Assembly: GCF_042685265.1 (NCBI RefSeq)
Contig: NZ_JBHUMX010000041.1
Strand: one strand, 5' to 3'
DNA from: Oceanobacillus_B kapialis
Lineage (GTDB): Bacteria; Bacillota; Bacilli; Bacillales; Amphibacillaceae
DNA length: 64,000 nucleotides
The first letter of the stretch is position 1; each line of letters begins with the position of its first letter. A program made the translations under genes and the position numbers. The notes below the pieces were generated by a model. That model made no database searches. It worked only from the letters and a program-made list of their open reading frames with translations, and had not been told where the DNA came from. Shown in pieces: positions 35,941 to 44,243 of the stretch.

Positions 35941-35949
35941 GGTACTCAC

Positions 35950-36126
35950 CTAGACCCCAGCTAAGGGTACAATATTACCGATTGTATATGATTCTGGAGG
36001 TGTGTCAAAGAAAGAATTCAGTGTCATCCATTCATTATCGCCAATCAGAAAAACAGATGAACCAGATACATCTCCAATTTGTATATCCCCGACGTTTAAT
36101 CCCCAGTTATGCACTACAAGCTTCAT
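35950..36126 (-). CDS. gerPD: Spore germination protein GerPD
   Basis: A 58-residue protein starts at ATG 36126 behind AGGGAGGTTAACCT and ends at TAG 35952-35950. It begins MKLVVHNWGLNVGDIQIGDV, the characteristic GerPD start. It lies between gerPC and gerPE and completes the six-gene gerP operon. Confidence 0.85.
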   Translation of the reverse strand: MKLVVHNWGLNVGDIQIGDVSGSSVFLIGDNEWMTLNSFFDTPPESYTIGNIVPLAGV

Positions 36127-36179
36127 AGGTTAACCTCCCTTTATCTAAAAAAGCCACAAAAATAGAGAAAACCATTTTA

Positions 36180-36746
36180 TTAATCTAATTTTTTCATATA
36201 TGCATTCAACGAAACACGAATTTCTTTCTTAATCTGGTTCGATATATAGGGATGTAATTCGGAATCATCTATCATGTTATTCTCATCCAAAGCCTTTTTT
36301 TCATAGAAGCCAATTCGACTCGGGAGTTGATTGGTAATATCGTGTAACAAAACTTCCTTGTAGTGCTTATCTATATTTCTTTCGTATTCTTTGGAAAGTT
36401 CATGTATGAGTGCAGGGCCTTCTTCTCTCACATAATTAGATAACTCAGACACCAATTGCTGTTTCAGAGGTGGTGAGGTTGGTGGCAGTGTTTGATCAGA
36501 TATATTCAAATCCTCAAGGTTATTCAAATCCTGAGGGGACATGCCAATATGAAGTGTTCCATTCAAATTCTCAATTTTTAGCTGATCAAACTTGTATTCA
36601 ATTTTTTCTACATGGTTTGCTTGTTGTTCATTCAGGTTTGTTTCTAAACGTTCTAGTTTTTGCGTAAGCTCTTGGATTTTTTTATCCTGTTCTTTAACAT
36701 GCGCATGCAGTTCATATATATATGACGACCAATCTGCTCCGTTCAT
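36180..36746 (-). CDS. gerPC: Spore germination protein GerPC
   Basis: This 188-residue protein has an N-terminal coiled coil (about residues 9-45), then the stretch IEYKFDQLKIENLNGTLHIG typical of GerPC, and a charged helical C-terminus. It starts behind AAGGAGGGACGCC. It is the third gene of the gerP operon and needed for germinant access through the coat. Confidence 0.88.
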   Translation of the reverse strand: MNGADWSSYIYELHAHVKEQDKKIQELTQKLERLETNLNEQQANHVEKIEYKFDQLKIENLNGTLHIGMSPQDLNNLEDLNISDQTLPPTSPPLKQQLVSELSNYVREEGPALIHELSKEYERNIDKHYKEVLLHDITNQLPSRIGFYEKKALDENNMIDDSELHPYISNQIKKEIRVSLNAYMKKLD

Positions 36747-36823
36747 AAGGCGTCCCTCCTTGAGCTTGGTTCTAGACGAATGCCTAGAAGTAGTCTATGC
36801 AATGGAAAGAGGAACGTGCATAA

Positions 36824-37039
36824 TTAACGATTAAGTGGAATAATGGGGCTTGCTTGTTGAGCGAAGTCTCCCGCTCCTGGTTCTGCTTCTTCAGCAGGTT
36901 CTGTAAATCCTCCAGTATTTTGGACAGTAGATTGTGCTTGGAAGCTCCCTGTACTCCCGATCTGTAATATAGAAGAATTGGTAATAGCACCCACTTTAAT
37001 CATATAAATACTTATAGATTGATGTACCGTGATATTCAT
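36824..37039 (-). CDS. gerPB: Spore germination protein GerPB
   Basis: The 71-residue protein has the GerPB start MNITVHQSISIYMIKVGAIT and the SILQIGSTGSFQAQS motif, with an acidic tail. The ribosome site is TGGAGGAA. The interval to gerPA upstream is filled by repeat copy D, unusual inside an operon. Confidence 0.87.
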   Translation of the reverse strand: MNITVHQSISIYMIKVGAITNSSILQIGSTGSFQAQSTVQNTGGFTEPAEEAEPGAGDFAQQASPIIPLNR

Positions 37040-37053
37040 TTTTATTCCTCCAT

Positions 37054-37206
37054 TTATCCCGCCTTAGCTGGCAGAAGCTCTCACTTCAAGAAAGCGGGAA
37101 GCAAAAAGTTTTCTAAGTGGGGAACCAACTGCCAGTGAAAGTCCGATTCGTTCAACTAACATTTGGTGAGAGAGGGACATCCCCATCAAATGAAATTTCA
37201 CTTTAT
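37054..37206 (+). repeat. Dispersed intergenic repeat, copy D (inside the gerP operon)
   Basis: The copy has the full left part ATCCCGCCTTAGCTGGCAG with the GCGGG counterpart, CTGCCAGTG in the middle, and the tail ACATTTGGTG/CCCCATCAAATG. It fills the gap between gerPA and gerPB and its last bases (TTTCACTTTA) overlap the gerPA stop codon (37205-37203). The gerP transcript would contain it in reverse complement, where the hairpins still fold. Confidence 0.85.
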
Positions 37207-37418
37207 GATGTGATGGATTGATCTATTTTATCTGGGTCATAAACATACGTAGTCGAGTTGGCAAGATTAATGTGCATTCCATCTCCAGTATTGAAGGAGC
37301 CACCGCCAGCATAGGTTTTGGCACTACTCTCAGGACTCATTGAATAGACATCCCCAATATTAAAAATACCAGAAGAAGAAACATTAATGACCTTTACTGC
37401 ACCCACTTTTGCCGGCAT
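37203..37418 (-). CDS. gerPA: Spore germination protein GerPA
   Basis: This 71-residue protein is the first gene of the operon. It shows MPAKVGAVKVINVSSSG, FNIGDVYSMSPESSAKT and SFNTGD, the GerPA/GerPF family pattern. It starts behind AAAGGAGGTAGGC and a sigma-K-like promoter. The stop codon coincides with the end of repeat copy D. Confidence 0.88.
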   Translation of the reverse strand: MPAKVGAVKVINVSSSGIFNIGDVYSMSPESSAKTYAGGGSFNTGDGMHINLANSTTYVYDPDKIDQSITS

Positions 37419-37438
37419 ATGCCTACCTCCTTTCCCTA

Positions 37439-37467
37439 TAGGGTATGCCTTTTTCTGTTAAATGTTG
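37439..37467 (-). promoter_or_regulatory. Sigma-K-type promoter for the gerP operon
   Basis: On the minus strand CATACCCTA (37447-37439) fits the sigma-K -10 CATANNNTA exactly. An AC sits 16 bases upstream as the -35 core. B. subtilis gerP is sigma-K dependent. The leader to gerPA would be about 15-20 bases. Confidence 0.65.
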
Positions 37468-37543
37468 AAGGAATATAGAGGGCAATTGTTGTATTCTAAT
37501 ACTAGAAGGAAATTCATGAATAGAGAGAGGATGAAGTAACGTA

Positions 37544-38722
37544 GTGAACCAGTATGCAGTACCTACCAAAGAATCAAGACGGCTTCCATGGATTGATGGA
37601 GCAAGAGGGTTTGCTATATTTGGCATATTTGTCGTAAATATTGGAGCCTTTAGTGCACCCTATTTTCTATACGGTGGAACAAGTAATACTTCTTCAGTTG
37701 ATCAATTTATTGAGGTGCTAATCGACATCTTTTTCCAAGCAAGCTTTTATACGTTATTTTCGCTTCTATTTGGATTTGGGTTTCAAATGATGAAGGATAG
37801 TCTAGTAGAGAAAAATTTATCTGTATTTCCCGTATTGGGTAGAAGACTAATGATGCTAATTATCTTTGGGTTAATCCATGCATTTCTTATTTGGCATGGT
37901 GATATATTGCTAACGTATGGAATTATAGGCTTGCTTCTTTTAGCCTTTTTGCATGTAAAGGGAAAAACGCTTCTTGCTTGGGCGCTTTTGTTAATGGGAG
38001 TGAGCGTAGGACTAATCAGCATTTCTCTATACGAATTCCGTCATTATCTTGGACAGGCAAATTTCTTTGCAGCAGAACAGGCGATTAAGCATTATCAATC
38101 TGGCAACCTATTAAAAATATGGGAACAAAATTATACGGATTGGCTTTATGCAAATGGAGGAGAAAGTTATTTCTTACTGATCGGGACCCTTTTACCGCTA
38201 TTTTTAGTAGGGATGTTAATCGCGAAGAAACGGTGGCTGCATGAACCGGAGAAACACCAACCTATTTTACGTAGGTTGTGGTTACTGTCATTGGTAATGT
38301 TTGCTGGGTTAAAAGCTGGACCTTATATGTTCGGAAACCCCGCTTGGTTTTCTATGATTCAGGATAATATTGGTGGGGCTTTCTCTGCTTTGTTTTATAT
38401 CCTTTCCATTACTTTTCTTTTTCAAATGCCAAGAATAAGCAAACTTTTTAAACCACTTCAATACGTAGGGAGGATGGCATTAACGAATTATATTGCTCAA
38501 TCACTTATTTGTTTTGTCCTATTTTATATTGTTGGGTTATACAGTTCGATAACTCCTGCATCGTCTATGCTTATCGTAGTTATTATTTATAGCATCCAGG
38601 TAGTGTGGAGTAAATGGTGGTTAGCACGTTTTCGATTTGGCCCACTTGAGTGGCTGTGGCGCAGTGTAACGTATAAAAAAGTGCAAAAACTCCGTAGAAA
38701 AGAGGAAGCAAAGATATTATAA
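37544..38722 (+). CDS. DUF418-type membrane protein
   Basis: The 392-residue protein begins with RLPWIDGARGFAIFGIFVVNI, the start motif of the DUF418 membrane family (B. subtilis YxaH, YrkO relatives). It has about ten hydrophobic segments and the late WSKWWLARFRFGPLEWLWR block that marks the family. These proteins are of unknown function, distantly like acyltransferase-3 membrane proteins. The GTG start has only a distant GAGAGAGG site, so the exact start is uncertain. Confidence 0.82.
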   Translation: MNQYAVPTKESRRLPWIDGARGFAIFGIFVVNIGAFSAPYFLYGGTSNTSSVDQFIEVLIDIFFQASFYTLFSLLFGFGFQMMKDSLVEKNLSVFPVLGRRLMMLIIFGLIHAFLIWHGDILLTYGIIGLLLLAFLHVKGKTLLAWALLLMGVSVGLISISLYEFRHYLGQANFFAAEQAIKHYQSGNLLKIWEQNYTDWLYANGGESYFLLIGTLLPLFLVGMLIAKKRWLHEPEKHQPILRRLWLLSLVMFAGLKAGPYMFGNPAWFSMIQDNIGGAFSALFYILSITFLFQMPRISKLFKPLQYVGRMALTNYIAQSLICFVLFYIVGLYSSITPASSMLIVVIIYSIQVVWSKWWLARFRFGPLEWLWRSVTYKKVQKLRRKEEAKIL

Positions 38723-38727
38723 TACAC

Positions 38728-38770
38728 CGAAAGAGTATCCATCCTGATAGTGATGGATACTCTTTCGATG
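38728..38770. terminator. Hairpin between the DUF418 gene and rocD
   Basis: CGAAAGAGTATCCATC pairs perfectly over 16 bases with GATGGATACTCTTTCG. The T content after the stem is poor on both sides, but its place between convergent genes fits a terminator. Confidence 0.65.
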
Positions 38771-38796
38771 TTTGTTACATATAAATTCTATCTTGC

Positions 38797-39990
38797 CTAG
38801 GCTTCCAGCACTTCTTTAATATGTCCGATTGCCCAATCTAAATCTTCTTTTTGAATAGTGAGGGGCGGGGCGAAACGGATCACGTTTTCGTGCGTCTCTT
38901 TACACAAAAGTCCTCTTTCTTTTAACTTTTCGCAATAAGGGCGTGCTGACTCTGTTAGTTCCACCCCTATAAATAATCCTTTACCACGTACTTCCTTAAT
39001 TCGAGAATTATTGATGGTCTTTAGTTCCTCCATCATATAATTTCCTAGCTCGAGCGAACGGTCAGCCAATTGCTCTTCCTCCAAGACATCCAAAGAAGCA
39101 ATGGAAACAGCACAAGCTAACGGGTTTCCACCAAAAGTAGAACCATGGGAGCCTGGATTAAACACTCCAAGAATATCTTTGTTTGCTACCACGCAAGAGA
39201 TTGGGAAAACACCACCGCCAAGTGCTTTTCCTAGAATTAAAATATCTGGTGTTACTCCTTCCCAATCGCAAGCAAACAGTTTACCACTTCGTCCGAGGCC
39301 GGCTTGGATTTCATCGGCAATATAAAGCACATTGTTTTCTTTACATAGATCAAAAGCTTCCTTTAAAAATCCTTCTGGAGGCATTACAATTCCTGCTTCG
39401 CCTTGTATAGGCTCGAATAAGAAACCAGCTGTATTTTCATTAATGGCAGCTTTCAATGCATCAATATCTCCATATGGAATAAGCTTAATACCTGGAAGCA
39501 TCGGGCCAAATCCACGTTTGTATTCTTCCTCTGATGAAAGTGAGACCGCTGTCATGGTTCTACCGTGAAAGTTTCCTTCACAAGCAATAATTTCTGCTTT
39601 GTTCTCTGCCACACCTTTCACATCGTAAGCCCAGCGTCTAGCCGCTTTTACGGCAGTTTCCACAGCTTCCGCACCGGTATTCATTGGAAGTGCGGCTTCT
39701 TTGTTCGTGAGTTTGCAGATTTTTTCATACCATGGGCCAAGCTGATTGTTATGAAAGGCACGTGATGTTAAGGTTACAGCATCTGCCTGTTGTTTCAATG
39801 CTTCAATAATTTTTGGGTGACGATGTCCTTGATTTACAGCGGAATAAGCACTTAGCATATCCATATAACGATTGCCTTCTGGATCTTCCACCCAGACGTC
39901 TTCCGCATGGGAAATGACAACAGGAAGCGGGTGGTAGTTTTTCGCACCATATTCCTGTGTTTGATCAATAATTTCCTGACTGTTTTTCAT
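38797..39990 (-). CDS. rocD: Ornithine aminotransferase RocD
   Basis: RocD converts ornithine and 2-oxoglutarate to glutamate semialdehyde and glutamate in arginine use and proline synthesis. The 397-residue class III PLP aminotransferase has MNTGAEAVETA, the ADEIQAGLGR motif with D226, and the PLP lysine K255 in LGKALGGG. The start at 39990 follows GGGAGGG. Confidence 0.92.
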   Translation of the reverse strand: MKNSQEIIDQTQEYGAKNYHPLPVVISHAEDVWVEDPEGNRYMDMLSAYSAVNQGHRHPKIIEALKQQADAVTLTSRAFHNNQLGPWYEKICKLTNKEAALPMNTGAEAVETAVKAARRWAYDVKGVAENKAEIIACEGNFHGRTMTAVSLSSEEEYKRGFGPMLPGIKLIPYGDIDALKAAINENTAGFLFEPIQGEAGIVMPPEGFLKEAFDLCKENNVLYIADEIQAGLGRSGKLFACDWEGVTPDILILGKALGGGVFPISCVVANKDILGVFNPGSHGSTFGGNPLACAVSIASLDVLEEEQLADRSLELGNYMMEELKTINNSRIKEVRGKGLFIGVELTESARPYCEKLKERGLLCKETHENVIRFAPPLTIQKEDLDWAIGHIKEVLEA

Positions 39991-40191
39991 TTACTAGCCC
40001 TCCCTGTAAAGTCCAATTCAACATAAGTATAACAGTTTTCTCTGTGATTTACTTACAGTTTAAAATGTTCCATAAAATCTTTGTTCCCAGATATGACAGC
40101 TATAAATCCTTTTAAATGAAACTTTCTACTTTCCATGATATGATAGCGTTAGCTAAACTTTACTATGGATGAAAGTGGAAGGAGTGTTTGC

Positions 40192-40557
40192 ATGGCACAT
40201 ATGCATATTACCGCATGGGCATTAGCATTAATCCTATTGATCGTAGCGTTGGTTATGTACAAGCAAGGAAAAGCAAAGCCCGGAAAAATTGTTCACATGA
40301 TTTTACGACTGGATTACTTATTTATTCTTTACACTGGTGGTTCTCTACTGGCAAACTACTTTGGTGGAGGGGACATGCTTCCTGAAGCGATTGTAAAAGC
40401 CTTAGCCGGCCTTTGGGTAATCATCTCGATGGAAATGATTCTTGTAAAAACGTCAAAAGCAAAACCTGCAAAAGGGGCTTGGATTCAGTTAGTGATTGCC
40501 CTCTTGATTACCTTGGTTCTCGGTTTTGGAAGATTGCCGCTAGGAATTCTTCCATAA
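40192..40557 (+). CDS. yisL: YisL family (UPF0344/DUF1516) membrane protein
   Basis: A 121-residue protein with four membrane segments starts at ATG 40192 behind GGAAGGAGTG. The HMHITAWALALILL start and the LRLDYLFILYTGG block match the YisL family by eye. Function is unknown. An in-frame ATG at 40165 has no suitable ribosome site. Confidence 0.82.
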   Translation: MAHMHITAWALALILLIVALVMYKQGKAKPGKIVHMILRLDYLFILYTGGSLLANYFGGGDMLPEAIVKALAGLWVIISMEMILVKTSKAKPAKGAWIQLVIALLITLVLGFGRLPLGILP

Positions 40558-40565
40558 AGAAGACA

Positions 40566-40609
40566 TTAGAAGCTGCTCTTTGTTAGATACAAGGGGGAGC
40601 TTTTTTTGC
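40566..40609 (+). terminator. Terminator after yisL
   Basis: AAGCTGCTCTTTGT and ACAAGGGGGAGCTT form an interrupted stem, followed by TTTTTTT. Confidence 0.7.
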
Positions 40610-40652
40610 TGCTCAAAAATATGAAGGAATTTTAACAATCATGCAGTTAGCA

Positions 40653-40682
40653 TTGACTATTTGCTTAATTAGCGAATAATAG
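40653..40682 (+). promoter_or_regulatory. Sigma-A promoter for the GH13-like gene
   Basis: TTGACT (40653-40658) precedes ATAATA at 17 bases (or TAATAG at 18), about 40 bases before the start at 40718. Confidence 0.6.
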
Positions 40683-40717
40683 GAAAAGAGAGTATGCAAT
40701 GTTGGAGGAACTATAAT

Positions 40718-42202
40718 ATGAAAAAATTGATAGGTTTATTGCTGATTGTTTTCATGCTAGTTATTGGTCCTGAGCTTCCCATATTAGCAGATGAATTGGA
40801 TAGCGAGTTAGAGGAGGAGATAATCTATTCCATTCTAGTTGACCGCTATAACAACGGACGCGCAGAAAATGATGAGCAGGTTAAACTAGATGACCCTACT
40901 GCATATCATGGGGGTGATATACAAGGGATTATTGATAAGTTGGATACATATGAAGAACTTGGATACACAACACTTGTCTTGTCACCTTTAATGGAAAATG
41001 CGCCAGATGGTTACCATGGCTATTGGGTGGAAGATTTTTATTCTGTTGATTCTCAGCTTGGAACGCTGGAAGAAGTCCAGCAGCTTGTAACAGAAGCCCA
41101 TGAGAGAGACATTAAAGTCGTAATGGAATTTGTCACCAATTATGTAGCAAAGAGCCATCCGCTTGTTGAGGATAAAGACAAGCAGAACTGGGTAAAAGAT
41201 GTTCCATCACCAAACACCCCTTGGGGAGAAGAAGTTGTATCCCTAAATCAAGAAAACCCAGAAGTGGAAGAAATGCTGACTGATGCAGCTAGCTTTTGGC
41301 TAAACGAAACGGGAATGGACGGGCTAAAAATCCATGCTGCAGATCAAGCCTCCCCCGATTTTTTGAAGAATTTCACCGGTGAGATGAAAGAGATAAATGC
41401 AGATATCTATCTTCTCGGGGATGTGTTGGATAAGGATATGCTTACGGAAAATTTGCCAAAGGAAACGGGGATACAGCGATGGGAAGATCCCTCATTGAGA
41501 AAGGAACTTATATCTACCTTTGCAGAGCCTGGAAACCCGGTAGAAGATATATATGAGATTCAAAAGGAAAACGAAAATGGTTTAGTATATGTCGATAACC
41601 AGTCAACCGAACGTTTCACCCAATTGTTTTCCGAAAATGGGCGTAATGCCTTAACGACCTGGTCACTTGTGTTAACGTACATGTATATGACACCGGGTAC
41701 GCCATCACTTTTTCAAGGAACGGAATTACCTATGTATGGGTCAAACCCCGAAGAAGTGCAGCGGATGGTGCAGTTCAATAGTGGAGATCCAGATTTAACA
41801 GAATTTCACAACCGTATTTCTTCCTTAAAACAACAATTTCCAGTGTTCTCCAATGGGGACTTTGAATTGGCTGGTACGAGTGGGGCTATGAGCGTGTTTA
41901 AAAGAAGTATGGATGATCAAACAGCTTATATTGCCATTAATAATGGGGAAGAAACAGAGGCAGTAACACTAACAGACATCGACTCAGATATGCAATTGCG
42001 CGGCTATCTTCATGATGACACCGTACGAGCAGGGAATGATGGTGGGTTTAAAGTAGGCCTTTCAAGAGAGAGTGCAGAGGTATATATGGTGGAACAAGAT
42101 ACGGGATTTAATTGGTTCTTTATCGGATTTGTAATTGCAGTCTTTGTTGCATTTATTACAGCAATTCTATTATTGAGTAGGAAACAAAAAAAGAGAACAT
42201 GA
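40718..42202 (+). CDS. Membrane-anchored alpha-amylase-like (GH13) protein, predicted catalytically inactive
   Basis: The 494-residue protein has a signal peptide (about 1-25), a GH13 barrel, a small C-terminal beta domain, and a C-terminal membrane segment (about 466-486) with the basic tail RKQKKRT. The fold is clear from SILVDRYNNG, GYHGYW and the strand order. Catalytic sites are changed: region II reads DGLKIHAADQ (nucleophile Asp is H206), region III LLGDVLD (acid/base Glu is D235) and region IV YVDNQSTERF (His-Asp are Q295-S296). Region I reads EFVTNY instead of DxxxNH. All three catalytic acids are therefore missing or altered. It may bind glucan or serve as a scaffold. The start has GGAGGAA. 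Confidence 0.85.
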   Translation: MKKLIGLLLIVFMLVIGPELPILADELDSELEEEIIYSILVDRYNNGRAENDEQVKLDDPTAYHGGDIQGIIDKLDTYEELGYTTLVLSPLMENAPDGYHGYWVEDFYSVDSQLGTLEEVQQLVTEAHERDIKVVMEFVTNYVAKSHPLVEDKDKQNWVKDVPSPNTPWGEEVVSLNQENPEVEEMLTDAASFWLNETGMDGLKIHAADQASPDFLKNFTGEMKEINADIYLLGDVLDKDMLTENLPKETGIQRWEDPSLRKELISTFAEPGNPVEDIYEIQKENENGLVYVDNQSTERFTQLFSENGRNALTTWSLVLTYMYMTPGTPSLFQGTELPMYGSNPEEVQRMVQFNSGDPDLTEFHNRISSLKQQFPVFSNGDFELAGTSGAMSVFKRSMDDQTAYIAINNGEETEAVTLTDIDSDMQLRGYLHDDTVRAGNDGGFKVGLSRESAEVYMVEQDTGFNWFFIGFVIAVFVAFITAILLLSRKQKKRT

Positions 42203-42209
42203 AAAGGAT

Positions 42210-42243
42210 AAAACCCCCTTTGGCCAACCCTAAGGGGGTTTTA
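42210..42243. terminator. Bidirectional terminator after the GH13-like gene
   Basis: AAAACCCCCTT pairs with AAGGGGGTTTT. It separates the GH13-like gene from the convergent SDR gene. Confidence 0.88.
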
Positions 42244-42252
42244 ACTATATCT

Positions 42253-43125
42253 TTAACCGTTTAAAACAACGCCGCCATTTACGTGTATCATTTGTCCACT
42301 TACATAACTGGAATCCTCTGAGGCTAAATAGACATAAGCAGGAGCTAATTCTTCTGGCTGTCCCGGTCGTTTCATAGGAGTTTGTCCACCGAAATTGTCT
42401 ACCTTTTCTTCTGTAAAAGTAGAAGGGATAAGCGGTGTCCAAATTGGTCCTGGGGCGACGCCATTAACACGAATTCCTTGGTCTGCAAGGGAAACAGATA
42501 GGGAGCGGGTGAACGACGTGATAGCGCCTTTTGTAGCAGAATAATCTATTAAATCTTCACTTCCCTGGTAAGCTGTGATAGAAGAAGTATTGATAATGGA
42601 GCTTCCTTTCTTCAAGTTTGGCAATACAGCTTTTGTTAGATAAAACATGCTAAAGATGTTTGTGCGGAAAGTTTTCTCCAATTGTTCACTTGTTATATCC
42701 ATAAAACTAGCTTGCGGGTGCTGCTCTGCTGCATTATTTACAAGGATATCTATTTTCTTGAATTTCTCCATCGTTTCGGTTACTGCAGCTTCGCAAAAAG
42801 ATTGATTGCCAATATCTCCACTAATTAGCAAGCATTTTCTTCCATTTTGCTCCACTAAACGTTTTGTTTCTTCAGCATCGTCATGCTCGTCAAGATAAAT
42901 GATCGCTATATCTGCACCTTCTTTTGCAAAATGCAGGCTTACTGCTCGTCCAATTCCACTATCTCCACCTGTCACAAGAGCTACTTTGTCTTTAAGCTTA
43001 TCGCTCCCTAGATAATCTTCACGAATATATTTAGGTTCTGGGTTCATTTTTGATTCAATACCCGGCTGACGGGATTGATGTTGAGCGGGTGGTGTTTCCA
43101 TCCCATTCTTTTTTTCCATTCCCAT
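42253..43125 (-). CDS. Short-chain dehydrogenase/reductase of the YhxC/YdaD stress group
   Basis: The 290-residue protein has a hydrophilic N-terminal extension with PPAQHQSRQPG, then the NAD(P) motif TGGDSGIGR (about 53-61), NNAAEQHP, and the catalytic S and YSATK. This long-N-terminus SDR subgroup includes B. subtilis YdaD, YhdF, YhxC and YhxD, several of them sigma-B controlled. Substrate is unknown. A possible sigma-B promoter is at 43165-43189. Confidence 0.88.
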   Translation of the reverse strand: MGMEKKNGMETPPAQHQSRQPGIESKMNPEPKYIREDYLGSDKLKDKVALVTGGDSGIGRAVSLHFAKEGADIAIIYLDEHDDAEETKRLVEQNGRKCLLISGDIGNQSFCEAAVTETMEKFKKIDILVNNAAEQHPQASFMDITSEQLEKTFRTNIFSMFYLTKAVLPNLKKGSSIINTSSITAYQGSEDLIDYSATKGAITSFTRSLSVSLADQGIRVNGVAPGPIWTPLIPSTFTEEKVDNFGGQTPMKRPGQPEELAPAYVYLASEDSSYVSGQMIHVNGGVVLNG

Positions 43126-43164
43126 AAGCTAACTCCTCCTACAACGATGATTGGTATTATTTAT

Positions 43165-43189
43165 CTTCCCCGATAATTTATTACCAAAC
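43165..43189 (-). promoter_or_regulatory. Possible sigma-B promoter for the SDR gene
   Basis: On the minus strand GTTTGG, 13 bases and GGGAAG resemble GTTTAA-N12-15-GGGWAW. The SDR family's known stress control supports it. Confidence 0.45.
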
Positions 43190-43203
43190 CATTAGATAGG
43201 TCA

Positions 43204-43237
43204 AAAAATAAAAGGTCTGCATGTTAGCAGACCTTTT
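43204..43237 (-). terminator. Terminator after the degV-family gene
   Basis: GCAGACCTTT and AAAGGTCTGC form the stem; on the minus strand TTTTATTTTTT follows. Confidence 0.85.
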
Positions 43238-43250
43238 GGCGCTTTTGTTC

Positions 43251-44114
43251 TTATTTATGAGGTTTATTAAGAAAGAATAGTGCAATTGTACCCGGGCCAG
43301 CGTGTGCTCCAATAACTGCCCCAACCATTTCGATCAAGATGTCTTCTTTGGCAACGCCAAACCTTTCCTGAATCATTCCGGCAAGCTCTTCAGCTCTTTC
43401 TAAATCATCACCGTGGCTAATACCGATACGTTGATTCGTGAAATCAGTACCACGCTTTTCCATTAAATCGAGCATACGATTAAATAACTTTTTAGACCCT
43501 CTAATTTTTTCTAATGGAATAAGCTTCCCATCTTCAACATGGAGGATTGGTTTTATTTTTAAAAGGGTACCGACAAATGCAGCAGTTTTACTAACCCGAC
43601 CACCGCGGTATAAATATTCTAGATCATCTACGGTAAAAATATGTTCCATATGGGCTGCGTGGTATTGTGCAGATTCAACAATTTCTTCAGCACTTGCACC
43701 ATCTTTTGCGGCCTTTGCAGCATAAAGGACTACAAGCCCATACCCAATGGATGCACATTTAGTATCTACCACTTGAATTGGTGCATCTGGATATGTTTCT
43801 TTTACTTCTTCCAACATCATTTTTGCTGTCTGATACGTACCTGAGAGTTCTGAGGAGAATGCTAAATAGACCAATGACTCATTTTTCTCAGCATATGTAG
43901 TAAATAGGTTATGAAATGTATCCGGAGAAACTTGAGATGTTTTAGGGCTTTTGCCATTACGCATCGCATCATAGATAGTCTTTGGTTGAATCTCAACATT
44001 GTCCTTATATTCTTTTTCATCTAAATGAACAGTTAATGGTACCATTTCCAGATCAAATTCGTTATAATGATTCATTGACAAATCTGATGCTGAATCAGCA
44101 AGAATTTTTACCAT
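43251..44114 (-). CDS. yitS: DegV-family fatty-acid-binding protein, YitS-like
   Basis: The 287-residue protein starts MVKILADSASDLS and has SQVSPDTFHNLF, the DegV signature, and ends VIGAHAGPGTIALFF. DegV/FakB proteins bind a fatty acid and present it to the kinase FakA. It is divergent from the yitT-type gene, as in B. subtilis yitS-yitT. Confidence 0.87.
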   Translation of the reverse strand: MVKILADSASDLSMNHYNEFDLEMVPLTVHLDEKEYKDNVEIQPKTIYDAMRNGKSPKTSQVSPDTFHNLFTTYAEKNESLVYLAFSSELSGTYQTAKMMLEEVKETYPDAPIQVVDTKCASIGYGLVVLYAAKAAKDGASAEEIVESAQYHAAHMEHIFTVDDLEYLYRGGRVSKTAAFVGTLLKIKPILHVEDGKLIPLEKIRGSKKLFNRMLDLMEKRGTDFTNQRIGISHGDDLERAEELAGMIQERFGVAKEDILIEMVGAVIGAHAGPGTIALFFLNKPHK

Positions 44115-44243
44115 CTTTAGATCACCTGCATTTCTATCAGTTATTTTCTTCTAGTTTATAGCTACTCGGTAAGTTAGTCAAAACAAACTTTAAAATGAAA
44201 ACAATTCTCGTTTCAGAGATAGTAAGCTAAAAGGAGGTTAGGC

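Noticed and set aside
35941..35949. GTG at 35949 as the gerPE start
   Set aside because: The ribosome-like GGTGAG fits the ATG at 35940 better; it stays a possible alternative.
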